The notes below the pieces were generated by a model. The model was not told the origin of the DNA. It worked only from the letters and a program-made list of their open reading frames with translations, and made no database searches. From NCBI RefSeq assembly GCF_000012985.1, contig NC_007645.1:2882501-2946500 (forward strand): a stretch of 64,000 bases of DNA, written 5' to 3'. The translations under genes were made by a program, and so were the position numbers. This document shows, piece after piece, positions 26,493-39,092 of this stretch (positions are counted from its first letter, which is position 1; the number at the start of each line of letters is the position of its first letter). This stretch comes from Hahella chejuensis KCTC 2396. Its GTDB lineage: Bacteria; Pseudomonadota; Gammaproteobacteria; Pseudomonadales; Oleiphilaceae.

Positions 26493-26960
26493 ATGAACGA
26501 GCGTCAGTTTGAGGAGCTGAATGAGCATCTGCAGCGGGTGATGCCTTGTATGGATCGGTTCTGTGAGATTGCCGGGTATGAGTATGTTAATCGCCGCGCG
26601 CTGGGACGCTATCCGCGGATCAGGATTCAGCAGCCAGGGGAGATCTGTCGTTGGATTGAGTTGTGGATGGAGCTTGATGAAAACGGGGATCGCTACGAAC
26701 GCTTCTTTGAAGACATTCCTTACGAGCTTTCCGCTGGCGCTAAAGTCGAGATTACAGATGGAACTCCCTATGGACATCGGTATTTTAAAACCTTCGTGTT
26801 GTTCTCGCGTAAGCCATTCAGAGAGGTTCCCCTGGCGCTTGAAGCGCAGTTGCGAAAGGCGCATGTGTTATTAAGCGGTTGGGACAAAGCCTTCGTCATG
26901 GCTCAGGGCCGGAAAGTGGTGCTGGGCGGAGCCCCGGGGAGCAATGTGTCGCAGTTTTGA
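26493..26960 (+). CDS. Hypothetical protein upstream of the cas operon
   Basis: 155 residues, soluble, mixed alpha/beta by eye (ICRWIELWMELDENGDRYERF, RYFKTFVLFSRKPF). AAGGAAACCA precedes the ATG. There is no recognised domain and no overlap with neighbours: 227 nt separate it from the gene before and about 240 nt from the next small ORF. It may be a passenger gene between the array and the cas operon. The gap 26266-26492 shows nothing recognisable. Confidence 0.65.
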   Translation: MNERQFEELNEHLQRVMPCMDRFCEIAGYEYVNRRALGRYPRIRIQQPGEICRWIELWMELDENGDRYERFFEDIPYELSAGAKVEITDGTPYGHRYFKTFVLFSRKPFREVPLALEAQLRKAHVLLSGWDKAFVMAQGRKVVLGGAPGSNVSQF

Positions 26961-27197
26961 TTGCTCAATGCGGAATGACTGATCCAAATAGAATTCTCTT
27001 GTCTGGGTTGATGTAGATCATCAAGAAACGAAGCGGAAGCGGTTAATTTTTTCTACAGGAAGCAGACAGATTTTAAAAACTCATTACACGCCGTAAAGGC
27101 ATTCTCTGCATGCTCTCCTATACTTCTTAGTCGTTGCTGTTGTCCGTCGGAGCCACATGTCGCCTGACGGTGCAATTATTGTTGCGAAGGAATCAGG

Positions 27198-27290
27198 ATG
27201 ATAAAGCCGACTCTTCAGCTAATGACATACGCCACTGCGATACATATCGGAATGCGTCGCGGCGTTAATGCTGTTCACACGGGCGCATGA
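27198..27290 (+). CDS. 30-codon ORF translationally coupled to cas3
   Basis: ATG at 27198 is preceded by AAGGAATCAGG and opens a 30-residue frame (begins MIKPTLQLMTYATAIHIG, ends VNAVHTGA). Its stop TGA overlaps the cas3 ATG as GCATGA. cas3 itself has no good ribosome site, so this ORF may act as a coupling leader that delivers ribosomes to cas3. It could also be chance; the peptide has no recognised family. Confidence 0.4.
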   Translation: MIKPTLQLMTYATAIHIGMRRGVNAVHTGA

Positions 27291-29518
27291 AAATGTTCTA
27301 TGCGCACTCCACTCCGGATACGAGTAAACAAGACTGGCAACTGCTATCAGAGCACCTTTCCGAGGTTGGACGTCTGGCGAAAAAGTTCGCCGCCGTCTTT
27401 GGTTGTGGTGTTGAAAATCTGGCGGACATATCCGGGCTGTTGCATGACCTGGGCAAGTATACGGATGAATTTCAGCGTCGCTTAACTGGCGAAACGCTGC
27501 GTGTCGATCACGCTACAGCCGGGGCCAAGCTGGTTGTCGAAAAATACCAGAGTTTGGGATATCTGCTCGCTTACGCCATTGCAGGGCATCATGCTGGCCT
27601 GGCTAACGGCGTCAATGGCGTTAATCGAACGTCATTGGAAGATCGCTTGAAATCGGAGACCTATAAACTATCGGAGGTCTGGCGCTCTGAGCTGAACATA
27701 CCAGAGCAACTACCGCTGCCCACTCGATTTCACGCCAGACAGAATCGTAACTTTTTCCAGTTGGCGTTTCTGACCCGTATGTTGTTTTCCTGTCTGGTGG
27801 ATGCGGACTTTCTCGATACGGAAGCCTTTTATCTTCAAGCAGAAGGAGAATCAAACTCTCGGGGGGAATATCCTTCTCTCGCTGACCTTAAGCCTGAATT
27901 GGATAGCTTTCTCAGCGGGTTTAAAGATGAGGGCAAGCCCGTCAATCGGAGGCGGAGAGAGATTCTGCAAACGGTTCGCTGCAATGCGGAGCTTGATCCA
28001 GGATTGTTTTCACTGACCGTACCCACTGGCGGCGGCAAGACCCTGGCGTCACTCGCTTTCGCGCTGGACCACGCCCTGATGCACAAGCTGGAGCGTGTCA
28101 TCTATGTCATTCCGTTCACCAGTATCGTGGAGCAGAACGCAGCAGTATTTCGTCAGGCGTTGGGGAAACGGGGCGAAGGCGCAGTATTGGAACACCATAG
28201 TGCGTTTATTGAGGATAGAAGTAAGGACCCGGAAGCCCGTGAAAAACTCAAGTTGGCGATGGAAAACTGGGACGCGCCGATCGTTGTGACCACCGCCGTT
28301 CAATTCTTTGAAAGCCTGTTTGCCGACCGGCCGTCGCGATGCCGGAAGCTGCACAACATCGCTAATAGCGCCGTCATTCTGGATGAAGCGCAAACGTTGC
28401 CGCTCAAGCTGCTTAAACCCTGTGTGGCGGCGCTGGATGAACTGGCTCTGAACTATCGAACCAGCATCGTGCTCTGTACTGCGACTCAGCCTGCCTTGCA
28501 TGAGTGCGATAACGTTGAGGATTCATTTGTTGGCGGTTTTCGTAATGTGAGAGAGCTGGCTCCGAACCCAGAGCAACTTTACCGGGATTTCAAACGCGTC
28601 TCGGTTCGCCACATTGGTGTGCTGGATGATGAGGCGCTGACCAGCATGCTGTTGGAGCGGAAGCAAGCGCTATGCATCGTCAATAATCGGCGACATGCTA
28701 AAGCAGTATTCGAAAGCATTCGCAGCGAACCTGGCGCCAGACATTTATCCACCTTGATGTGTGCGAAGCACCGTAGCCAAGTGCTGGCGCAAATTCGTAA
28801 GGATTTAAAGCAGGGAAAACCTTGTCGTTTGGTGTCTACGTCACTGATTGAAGCTGGCGTCGATATCGACTTCCCAACAGTATTGAGGGCGGAAGCGGGG
28901 CTGGACTCCATCGCGCAGGCGGCGGGGCGGTGTAATAGAGAAGGCATGCTGCCTGCGGATGAATGTGAAGTTCTGGTGTTTAATCCCGCTAATGAAGACT
29001 GGGCGCCTCCGGTAGAGCTTGAGCAATTCGCCAGCGTCAGTCGCGGCGTTATGCGCCATCATGCAGATCCCCTCAGCCTGGCCGCCATTGAAGATTATTT
29101 TCAACACTTATATTGGCGCAAAGAAAAGGAGCTGGACGCTCATGACTTGCTTGGGTTGATCGCGTCGGCAGGGATAAAAGGGCTGCCTTTTGAAACCTTG
29201 TCCAGTAAGTTTCGCTTGATAGAAAGCCAGCAAATGCCGGTGATTATCCCCTTTGATGATATTGCCCGGAAAGGGCTGGACGCCTTGGATTATGCCGAAG
29301 GCTGCGTGGGCATATCCCGGTGTTTACAGCCATATATCGTGCAAATCCCCCAAGTCGCGTATCAAGCGCTTTTTGATGCGGGAGCTATCGTGGCCAAGGC
29401 GGAAGAGCGCTTCGAGCAGCAGTTCGTTTACTTGGCGAATATGGACTTATACGACAAGGAGTGCGGACTGAGTTGGGACAATCCCACGTTTATTCGTGCG
29501 GAGAAACAGGTTTGGTAG
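27287..29518 (+). CDS. cas3: Cas3 helicase-nuclease, type I-C
   Basis: 743 residues, full length. The N-terminal HD nuclease shows YAHST, GLLHDLGKYTDEF, VDHATAGAKL and AIAGHHAG. The SF2 helicase has Walker A VPTGGGKTLASLAFALDHAL, motif II as VILDEAQTLP and a late RCNR-type motif VI in QAAGRCNREG. It is recruited by Cascade to target DNA, unwinds and degrades the non-target strand. First cas gene of the operon. The start at 27287 overlaps the upstream small ORF; a second in-frame ATG lies two codons later. Confidence 0.97.
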   Translation: MKMFYAHSTPDTSKQDWQLLSEHLSEVGRLAKKFAAVFGCGVENLADISGLLHDLGKYTDEFQRRLTGETLRVDHATAGAKLVVEKYQSLGYLLAYAIAGHHAGLANGVNGVNRTSLEDRLKSETYKLSEVWRSELNIPEQLPLPTRFHARQNRNFFQLAFLTRMLFSCLVDADFLDTEAFYLQAEGESNSRGEYPSLADLKPELDSFLSGFKDEGKPVNRRRREILQTVRCNAELDPGLFSLTVPTGGGKTLASLAFALDHALMHKLERVIYVIPFTSIVEQNAAVFRQALGKRGEGAVLEHHSAFIEDRSKDPEAREKLKLAMENWDAPIVVTTAVQFFESLFADRPSRCRKLHNIANSAVILDEAQTLPLKLLKPCVAALDELALNYRTSIVLCTATQPALHECDNVEDSFVGGFRNVRELAPNPEQLYRDFKRVSVRHIGVLDDEALTSMLLERKQALCIVNNRRHAKAVFESIRSEPGARHLSTLMCAKHRSQVLAQIRKDLKQGKPCRLVSTSLIEAGVDIDFPTVLRAEAGLDSIAQAAGRCNREGMLPADECEVLVFNPANEDWAPPVELEQFASVSRGVMRHHADPLSLAAIEDYFQHLYWRKEKELDAHDLLGLIASAGIKGLPFETLSSKFRLIESQQMPVIIPFDDIARKGLDALDYAEGCVGISRCLQPYIVQIPQVAYQALFDAGAIVAKAEERFEQQFVYLANMDLYDKECGLSWDNPTFIRAEKQVW

Positions 29519-29553
29519 GTGTTATCGCCACCTCATAGGCATTGAGGAGATAG

Positions 29554-31996
<2,443 letters not shown>

Positions 31997-32000
<4 letters not shown>

Positions 32001-32890
32001 CAGCGATCGCCAATCGATATGAGTTTGTATTTCTGTTTGATGTAACCAATGGCAACCCGAATGGCGATCCTGACGCCGGAAACCTACCAAGACTTGATCC
32101 AGAAACTAACCATGGGCTAGTTACTGACGTTTGTCTGAAACGCAAGGTGCGAAACTTTGTGGCGCTTGAGAAGAGCGATATGAATGGTAGTGCGCCGGGA
32201 TTTAACATCTATGTACAAGAAAAGTCAGTTTTAAATAACCAACATAAGCAGGCATGGGAAGCTTTAGGTATTCCACCAGATGCAAAAGATAAATATAAAA
32301 AGCTTCCTAAAGATGAAGCGAAAGCGCGAGAGCTAACAGCGTGGATGTGCAATAACTTCTTTGACATCAGAGCTTTTGGCGCGGTTATGACAATGGAAGT
32401 CAATTGTGGTCAAGTGCGCGGACCGGTTCAATTTGCGTTTGCAACCTCGGTTGACCCAGTGACTCCGCTTGAAATCTCTATCACGCGTATGGCGGTTACC
32501 AATGAGAGAGACTTGGAAAGTGAGCGCACCATGGGGCGCAAGCACATAGTTCCCTATGGTTTATATCGCGCCCATGGCTTTATATCCGCGAAGCTTGCGG
32601 AGCGCACGGGCTTTTCCGAGGAGGATCTGCAACTGCTGTGGCGTGCGCTGATCAACATGTTTGAGCATGATCGCTCCGCTGCCAGAGGCGAAATGGCCGC
32701 CCGCAAATTAATCGTATTCAAGCATGAGCATCCCATGGGGGATGCGCCGTCTCATGTTCTGTTCGACAAGGTCAAGGTTGAGCGGTCGGAAGGCGAAGCA
32801 GATACGCCAGCCCGCAGTTATAACGACTATCGGGTTACTGTAGACAGTGAATCGATTCCTGTTGGCGTCTGCGTGCAGGAGCTGTTGTGA
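31997..32890 (+). CDS. cas7c: Cas7c Cascade backbone subunit
   Basis: 297 residues. The Csd2/Cas7 family start is clear ([20 protein letters not shown]), and [20 protein letters not shown] and [20 protein letters not shown] are typical central blocks. Several copies form the crRNA-binding filament of type I-C Cascade. The ATG overlaps the cas8c stop (ATGA), and cas4 follows 9 nt after its stop. Confidence 0.96.
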
Positions 32891-32899
32891 CGTAGCGCT

Positions 32900-33514
32900 A
32901 TGGAAGAAGAACGGCTGATCCCATTATCTGCTTTGCAACACTACGTCTACTGCCCACGTCAATGCGCGCTCATTCATATTGAGCGGTTTTGGGCGGAGAA
33001 CTATTGGACGGCGCAGGGCAGGGTGTTGCATCAGCGTACGGATGAGGGGAAGCCGGAGCAGCGCGCGAATACCCGTATTGAGCGTAGTGTGGAGGTGATC
33101 AGTCATGAGCTTGGCGTTCAGGGGGTGTTGGACGTTTTGGAGATCGACCTTCGAGACATGACTTTTACGCCAGTAGAGTACAAGCGCGGCAAGCCCAAAG
33201 TCACTAACTGCGACCGAGTGCAATTATGCGCGCAGGCGCTCTGTCTGGAGGAGATGCGAGGCGTCAAAATAGATCGGGCGGCGCTTTGGTATTGGGAGGT
33301 GCGTCAGCGTGAGTGGGTTGAGCTGGACGCCGCGCTGCGCGCAGAGACTTTGGATGTCATTAGTCAGGTCCAGGCATTGTTTTCAAGTCAACGAACGCCG
33401 CGCGCTGTGTATGGAAAGCATTGTCTGGCTTGCTCGCTGAGGGATGAGTGTCAGCCCAAAGCCATGCAGGAAGACCGGGTGGATCAATATCTGAGGGGCA
33501 TGCTGGAACCATGA
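32900..33514 (+). CDS. cas4: Cas4 iron-sulfur exonuclease of adaptation module
   Basis: 204 residues. One cysteine lies in YCPRQC at the N-terminus and three in CLACSLRDEC at the C-terminus, the four that ligate the Fe-S cluster. The RecB-type nuclease core includes GVQGVLDVLEI and FTPVEYKRGKPK with the active-site Asp/Glu-x-Lys. Cas4 trims prespacers and selects PAM-bearing ends before Cas1-Cas2 integration. Its stop overlaps the cas1 ATG (ATGA). Confidence 0.95.
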   Translation: MEEERLIPLSALQHYVYCPRQCALIHIERFWAENYWTAQGRVLHQRTDEGKPEQRANTRIERSVEVISHELGVQGVLDVLEIDLRDMTFTPVEYKRGKPKVTNCDRVQLCAQALCLEEMRGVKIDRAALWYWEVRQREWVELDAALRAETLDVISQVQALFSSQRTPRAVYGKHCLACSLRDECQPKAMQEDRVDQYLRGMLEP

Positions 33515-34527
33515 AGAAATTGCAGAACAGCCTTTATGTCACCCGGCAGGAAAGTTATCTGCATAAAGAGCGTGAAACGATCGTCATCAAGCAAGGCAAG
33601 GATAAGCTGGCGCAATTTCCAGCGCATGCGGTGGCGAATATTTTCTGTTTTGGGCAAATCTCGGTCTCACCGTTTTTAATGGGGTATTGTGGCGAGCAGG
33701 GTATTGGTTTGGTGTTCTTCACGGAATACGGGAAGTTTCTGGCGCGCATCCAGGGCCGGCAAAGTGGCAATGTCTTGCTGCGCCGTGAGCAATACCGCGT
33801 CAGCGATAAAGATACGCCGCGACTGGATATCGCCCGCAGCATTGTGCTGGCGAAAATCGCCAACAGTCGGCGGGTGCTGCAAAGGGAAGTGCGGAACAAG
33901 GGGGCTCACCCATCTTTGGACGAAGCCATCGCCAGATTGGCCAACTGTCTGCGCAGATGCGAGCGCCCGGATAATCTGGACATACTTCGCGGACTCGAAG
34001 GCGAGGCGGCCGCCATCTATTTTGGCGTCTTCAACCAACTACTCAAGCAAGACGGATTTGACTTCAAGGGCAGAGTGAGACGGCCTCCAACAGACCCAGT
34101 GAACGCGCTGCTTTCTTTCCTGTATACCCTGGTGGCGCAGGAAATATCCTCTGCATTACAAGGCGTCGGTTTGGACCCCTATGTGGGCTATCTGCACGTT
34201 GACCGGCCGGGACGAGTAGGGCTGGCGCTGGATATTCTGGAGGAATTTCGGGCGTGGTGGTGCGATCGTTTGGTGCTGACGTTGATTAACCGAAAGGAAG
34301 TCAAAGCCAGCGACTTTGATATTGAAGCCAGCGGGGCGGTGCGTTTGAAAGAGGACGCCCGACGTAAGGTGCTGGTCGCATATCAGGAGAAGAAGCAGGA
34401 AGAAATTTCCCATCCGTTTTTAAATGAAAAAGTTCAGGTCGGATTATTGCCGCATTGTCAGGCGCTGCTCTTGGCTCGCCATTTACGCGGCGATCTCCAG
34501 CACTATCCTCCGTTCTCCACAAGGTGA
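33511..34527 (+). CDS. cas1: Cas1 integrase
   Basis: 338 residues from the ATG at 33511, which overlaps the cas4 stop; the longer frame from 33448 would lie inside cas4 and is not credible. The start MKKLQNSLYVTRQESYLHKE is typical. Metal ligands are the Glu in GLEGEAAAIYF, the His in GYLHVDRPGR and the Asp in ALDILEEFR. With Cas2 it inserts new spacers at the leader end. cas2 follows after 4 nt. Confidence 0.97.
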   Translation: MKKLQNSLYVTRQESYLHKERETIVIKQGKDKLAQFPAHAVANIFCFGQISVSPFLMGYCGEQGIGLVFFTEYGKFLARIQGRQSGNVLLRREQYRVSDKDTPRLDIARSIVLAKIANSRRVLQREVRNKGAHPSLDEAIARLANCLRRCERPDNLDILRGLEGEAAAIYFGVFNQLLKQDGFDFKGRVRRPPTDPVNALLSFLYTLVAQEISSALQGVGLDPYVGYLHVDRPGRVGLALDILEEFRAWWCDRLVLTLINRKEVKASDFDIEASGAVRLKEDARRKVLVAYQEKKQEEISHPFLNEKVQVGLLPHCQALLLARHLRGDLQHYPPFSTR

Positions 34528-34531
34528 GGCC

Positions 34532-34825
34532 ATGTTGGTGTTGATAACCTATGACGTCAGTGTAATAACCTCAGAAGGACAACGGCGGTTGCGCCATATC
34601 GCCAAGGTATGTGTGGATTACGGCATGAGAGTGCAAAACTCCGTATTCGAATGCGAAGTCGACCCGGCGCAATTCACCTTTCTCAAGCAGAAACTGCTGG
34701 ATATCTATCACCCAGACGAAGACAGCCTGCGGTTTTATTTCCTCGGCAAAAAAGGCCGCCAGAAAGTCGAACACTACGGCGCCAAACCCACCCCGGACAT
34801 TTTCAGAGACTCCCTGATCATCTAG
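34532..34825 (+). CDS. cas2: Cas2
   Basis: 97 residues beginning MLVLITYDVSVITSEGQRRL, the ferredoxin-fold Cas2 start; the body includes DYGMRVQNSVFECEVD and LRFYFLGKKGRQK. GGTGAGG precedes the ATG at 34532; a longer in-frame start at 34424 lies inside cas1. It scaffolds the Cas1 integrase. Its TAG stop (34823-34825) touches the first base of the array 2 leader's conserved inverted-repeat block. Confidence 0.96.
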   Translation: MLVLITYDVSVITSEGQRRLRHIAKVCVDYGMRVQNSVFECEVDPAQFTFLKQKLLDIYHPDEDSLRFYFLGKKGRQKVEHYGAKPTPDIFRDSLII

Positions 34826-35000
34826 CGCTAACCCCAGGCTCCCATAAAATCCCTGGGAGGTTAGCGCAGTTATAGGTATATGAAAAATAAACAGTTTAAT
34901 CCCCAGAGTTAAAACCAACGCTCTTTAACAACCAGGAAACGCACAGGTTAGCGCAAAAGCGCTATTAACACGCCTGAAAACATCGAGTTATAGTAAGGCA
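34825..35000 (+). promoter_or_regulatory. CRISPR array 2 leader
   Basis: The 42-bp block at 34825-34866 nearly repeats that of leader 1, with CGCTAACC and GGGAGGTTAGCG as pairing ends. It again ends 135 nt before the first repeat. The CAGGTTAGCGCAAA patch and ATTAACAC recur close to the repeat. The block starts on the last base of cas2, so it may double as the cas operon's terminator hairpin. Between block and patch the two leaders diverge. Confidence 0.8.
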
Positions 35001-38000
35001 GTCGCCTCCCATGCGGAGGCGTGGATTGAAACATGTGCGGATCTGAAGCACCGTATCGCCGTGCTGGGTCGCCTCCCATGCGGAGGCGTGGATTGAAACC
35101 AGCGAAAGTCGATCTCGGATACAATCAATGAAGGTCGCCTCCCATGCGGAGGCGTGGATTGAAACACTAATAAACTTGATGATTGGGAAACTTACACAAG
35201 GTCGCCTCCCATGCGGAGGCGTGGATTGAAACACTAGAGCACGGCTTCACTAGAGCACGGCTTCACTGTCGCCTCCCATGCGGAGGCGTGGATTGAAACC
35301 TGAGAAGCCGGTCAAGAAATCCGCCAAGAAAGAGTCGCCTCCCATGCGGAGGCGTGGATTGAAACTTCATGTACAAGCGCGGTCCGCTAGTCACCCCGAC
35401 GTCGCCTCCCATGCGGAGGCGTGGATTGAAACTGGTCCATCTGTGCGGCCATGGCGAGCATCTCAGGTCGCCTCCCATGCGGAGGCGTGGATTGAAACTT
35501 CAGCTCCAAAGCCGTATTCGTTTCTCATTTATCGTCGCCTCCCATGCGGAGGCGTGGATTGAAACCGGTATTTGCGCAGAATACCAAGTCACCAACTTAG
35601 GTCGCCTCCCATGCGGAGGCGTGGATTGAAACGTGTCAGCCTGGGCAGGTCAACGCGGTGCCAGCTGTCGCCTCCCATGCGGAGGCGTGGATTGAAACAT
35701 TTACAGGCCCTTTTGATACTGGGTGCGAAAAAGTCGCCTCCCATGCGGAGGCGTGGATTGAAACAGTCAGGCCGGCCCGCGATGGATGATGCTTTAAGTC
35801 GCCTCCCATGCGGAGGCGTGGATTGAAACTTGACGGCGCTATCCTGTGCGCGGCGGGCAAGGCGTCGCCTCCCATGCGGAGGCGTGGATTGAAACATCAT
35901 GAAAAAGAAGATGGTAGAGGATCTCTATGTCGCCTCCCATGCGGAGGCGTGGATTGAAACAGCGAATAACCATGCAGGTCAGAGTCCTTAAGCGAGTCGC
36001 CTCCCATGCGGAGGCGTGGATTGAAACTGTGTCCGCATGAGCGAGACAGTATTCATAGACCAGGTCGCCTCCCATGCGGAGGCGTGGATTGAAACACCGC
36101 CAACCAAAGTATTAGTCGACGACATAACCGTCGCCTCCCATGCGGAGGCGTGGATTGAAACTTCTAACTTTATTTACAACAGACGTAAATTGATCGTCGC
36201 CTCCCATGCGGAGGCGTGGATTGAAACACCGCAAGCAAGCTATCAACTTTAGAAAATGTCGCCTCCCATGCGGAGGCGTGGATTGAAACCGGTGAGCCTG
36301 TCACAGATACCTTGGTTATTGCCGTCGCCTCCCATGCGGAGGCGTGGATTGAAACGCGAATGTTTATTTCGAGGCGGGAGAGATCCCTGGTCGCCTCCCA
36401 TGCGGAGGCGTGGATTGAAACTAACAATCAGGGTTGTTGACAAAGTGAACAAAATGTCGCCTCCCATGCGGAGGCGTGGATTGAAACCCCTTGGCAACAA
36501 GTGGAGACGAATTACCATAACGTCGCCTCCCATGCGGAGGCGTGGATTGAAACGATCCAGCGGCGGGGAGATACACAATTGTCTCGCGTCGCCTCCCATG
36601 CGGAGGCGTGGATTGAAACAATCGTAATAGCGGCGGGTTTGGCCGCTTATATAAGTCGCCTCCCATGCGGAGGCGTGGATTGAAACGGCGACAGTGTGTG
36701 TAAGGTGGGCGTTTTGTTGTGTCGCCTCCCATGCGGAGGCGTGGATTGAAACCTTTTGGGGGTGGGAATGATCGCGCTCCCGTATGCGTCGCCTCCCATG
36801 CGGAGGCGTGGATTGAAACGACTGGTCTGCGACCATTGGCGGCATTAAGTTTGGTCGCCTCCCATGCGGAGGCGTGGATTGAAACGACTGGTCTGCGACC
36901 ATTGGCGGCATTAAGTTTGGTCGCCTCCCATGCGGAGGCGTGGATTGAAACTCCGATCTTGCGATCAGTTATATGGATTAGCTCGTCGCCTCCCATGCGG
37001 AGGCGTGGATTGAAACCTGCGATTAAAGAAGGCCGGACCGTTGTTACTAAGTCGCCTCCCATGCGGAGGCGTGGATTGAAACATGATGATCCACAACCCG
37101 TCAACCATTGCGTGGGGCGTCGCCTCCCATGCGGAGGCGTGGATTGAAACCGAAGCTGGCGCGGGAGCTGATTACGGCCCATGGTCGCCTCCCATGCGGA
37201 GGCGTGGATTGAAACAGGATTTCAGGCATAAGGAAAATTCCCCCTCTCGTCGCCTCCCATGCGGAGGCGTGGATTGAAACCAAACACTGAGAAAAGCCCT
37301 AACGCAGCTAAATCGTCGCCTCCCATGCGGAGGCGTGGATTGAAACTGACCCTGATCCTTGTATTGCCGTTATCAACGAAAGGTCGCCTCCCATGCGGAG
37401 GCGTGGATTGAAACGAAGGCTCAATACGTAACCCTAGGTCAATCGTTCGTCGCCTCCCATGCGGAGGCGTGGATTGAAACAGGGGAAAAAGAAAAAACAA
37501 ACAGCGGTGAAAAGTCGCCTCCCATGCGGAGGCGTGGATTGAAACATGAGACCACCTCTATCTTCGAGCCGTAGAATTTGTCGCCTCCCATGCGGAGGCG
37601 TGGATTGAAACGCCCCTTAGCTCTACACCGGGGCGATCAATCACGTCGCCTCCCATGCGGAGGCGTGGATTGAAACGAATGAAAGCTATTGACGGACTGG
37701 GTAGAGCATTGTCGCCTCCCATGCGGAGGCGTGGATTGAAACACTGCTCTGCGACCCCGGCATCAATGGATATCGGAGTCGCCTCCCATGCGGAGGCGTG
37801 GATTGAAACGACTCAGGAGGTCATAAAGACAATGCAAAAAAAGGTCGCCTCCCATGCGGAGGCGTGGATTGAAACCTGCTCTTTGTCTGTTAGTCGAACG
37901 GTAGATGGCGTCGCCTCCCATGCGGAGGCGTGGATTGAAACTTAAGCATCGAGCGAAGCGAGCTGCCGAAGCGCAGGTCGCCTCCCATGCGGAGGCGTGG

Positions 38001-38671
38001 ATTGAAACGCGTCCGTCGATCTGGATCTACCTAACACCGAGCGTCGCCTCCCATGCGGAGGCGTGGATTGAAACTGCAAGCGCCGGAAGAGAAAACCGTC
38101 GCAGCCGGGGTCGCCTCCCATGCGGAGGCGTGGATTGAAACAGGAATTTGAACCGCGTGAAAAATGGGAACCGTAGTCGCCTCCCATGCGGAGGCGTGGA
38201 TTGAAACTGCAATTGCATTAACAGCTGTTGAAAGCATTTGGTCGCCTCCCATGCGGAGGCGTGGATTGAAACCATGCATGGCATTGCGCCTCAGACGGTC
38301 CACCAGGTCGCCTCCCATGCGGAGGCGTGGATTGAAACATCCATTTAGATACGGTTGTGGTGTGAACACCCAAGTCGCCTCCCATGCGGAGGCGTGGATT
38401 GAAACGGCTCAGCGCCCTTAACCCTTTTTATTACAAGTGAGTCGCCTCCCATGCGGAGGCGTGGATTGAAACAGCATAAATTCCACCGGCATTAACATGA
38501 GTCCAGGTCGCCTCCCATGCGGAGGCGTGGATTGAAACGTAAAGTCTAATGATTTGGTCGCTTTTATTCGGGGGTCGCCTCCCATGCGGAGGCGTGGATT
38601 GAAACCATGCCAAGGATACCTCCAACATTGTCCCGATGAGTCGCCTCCCATGCGGAGATATGGGTTGAAAC
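35001..38671 (+). CRISPR. CRISPR array 2, type I-C, 56 repeats
   Basis: 56 repeats of 32 bp and 55 spacers. The repeat matches array 1 except for one base in the stem loop (CATG for CACG), and this difference holds across the array. The last repeat (38640-38671) is decayed in its second half (GGAGATATGGG for GGAGGCGTGGA). Spacers at 36820-36853 and 36886-36919 are identical. The spacer 35233-35267 is itself a 16-bp tandem duplication. It directly follows cas2, on the same strand. Confidence 0.98.
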
Positions 38672-38717
38672 TGAGCCTCCCCTAAAAAATCCAAGCATTT
38701 TAAAGAGAGGCATTAAT

Positions 38718-38936
38718 ATGAAATGGCAAAAACGCCGAGAGAAGCGGCGCGGTACTTAGTAGTTATTCTCTTATAAGAATGGCGCAGAAACGTTTGAATG
38801 TGCGGACTGTTGGGAGGTGTTGAAGGATGGCAACATCATTGCCATATTTATAAATGACTTTGTTGAACATACCCGACGTCGCGAACTCAATCTTAATCAA
38901 GGAAACGGGCAGGTATCGCCCGTCATTCATTATTAA
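38718..38936 (+). pseudogene. Small decayed ORF with tandem amber stops
   Basis: ATG at 38718 follows AGAGAGG by 7 nt and encodes MKWQKRREKRRGT, then TAG TAG. The same frame continues open for about 57 codons with coding-like content (ETFECADCWEVLKDGNII, two Cys in CADC) to a TAA at 38934-38936. The final TAA lies at the edge of the multi-hairpin repeat. It reads as a gene inactivated by nearby stops; a protein family is not recognised. Confidence 0.4.
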
Positions 38937-39078
38937 CATGGCAATGATACTGGCATGTTAATAACCAGGCGCATGGACGCGCCTGCGCGGCGACAAGCCG
39001 CGGGAGACAGGGTCTGACATGTGCAGGCCCTGTCGTTGCAGACAAATAGAAGGAAGCTATTTGTCTGCCGGATTAATA
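38929..39078 (+). repeat. Multi-hairpin dispersed repeat, copy A
   Basis: About 150 bp made of successive stem-loops: TTAACATG...CATGTTAA; CAGGCGcatggaCGCGCCTG; GCGGCgacaaGCCGC; ACAGGG...GGCCCTGT; and CAGACAAATAG...CTATTTGTCTG, closing with CCGGATTAAT. Copies B (46964-47099, inverted) and C (54934-55060) share order and sequence with compensatory changes in some stems. The pattern suggests a non-autonomous mobile or REP-like structural element. No ORF inside. Confidence 0.8.
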
Positions 39079-39092
39079 GTAGCGAGAGAAGT

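Noticed and set aside
27115-27197. A separate leader-repeat block for the cas operon
   Set aside because: I saw no copy of the 42-bp leader inverted repeat or a clear sigma-70 promoter here, so none is claimed.
33448-33510. Upstream extension of Cas1 from an ATG at 33448
   Set aside because: It lies inside cas4, adds residues foreign to Cas1, and the ATG at 33511 overlaps the cas4 stop as expected.
34424-34531. Upstream extension of Cas2 from 34424
   Set aside because: It lies inside cas1; the conserved Cas2 start MLVLITYDVS begins at 34532 with a ribosome site.
34965-38694. Similar repeated-peptide frames across array 2
   Set aside because: Same cause: periodic CRISPR repeats, not proteins.
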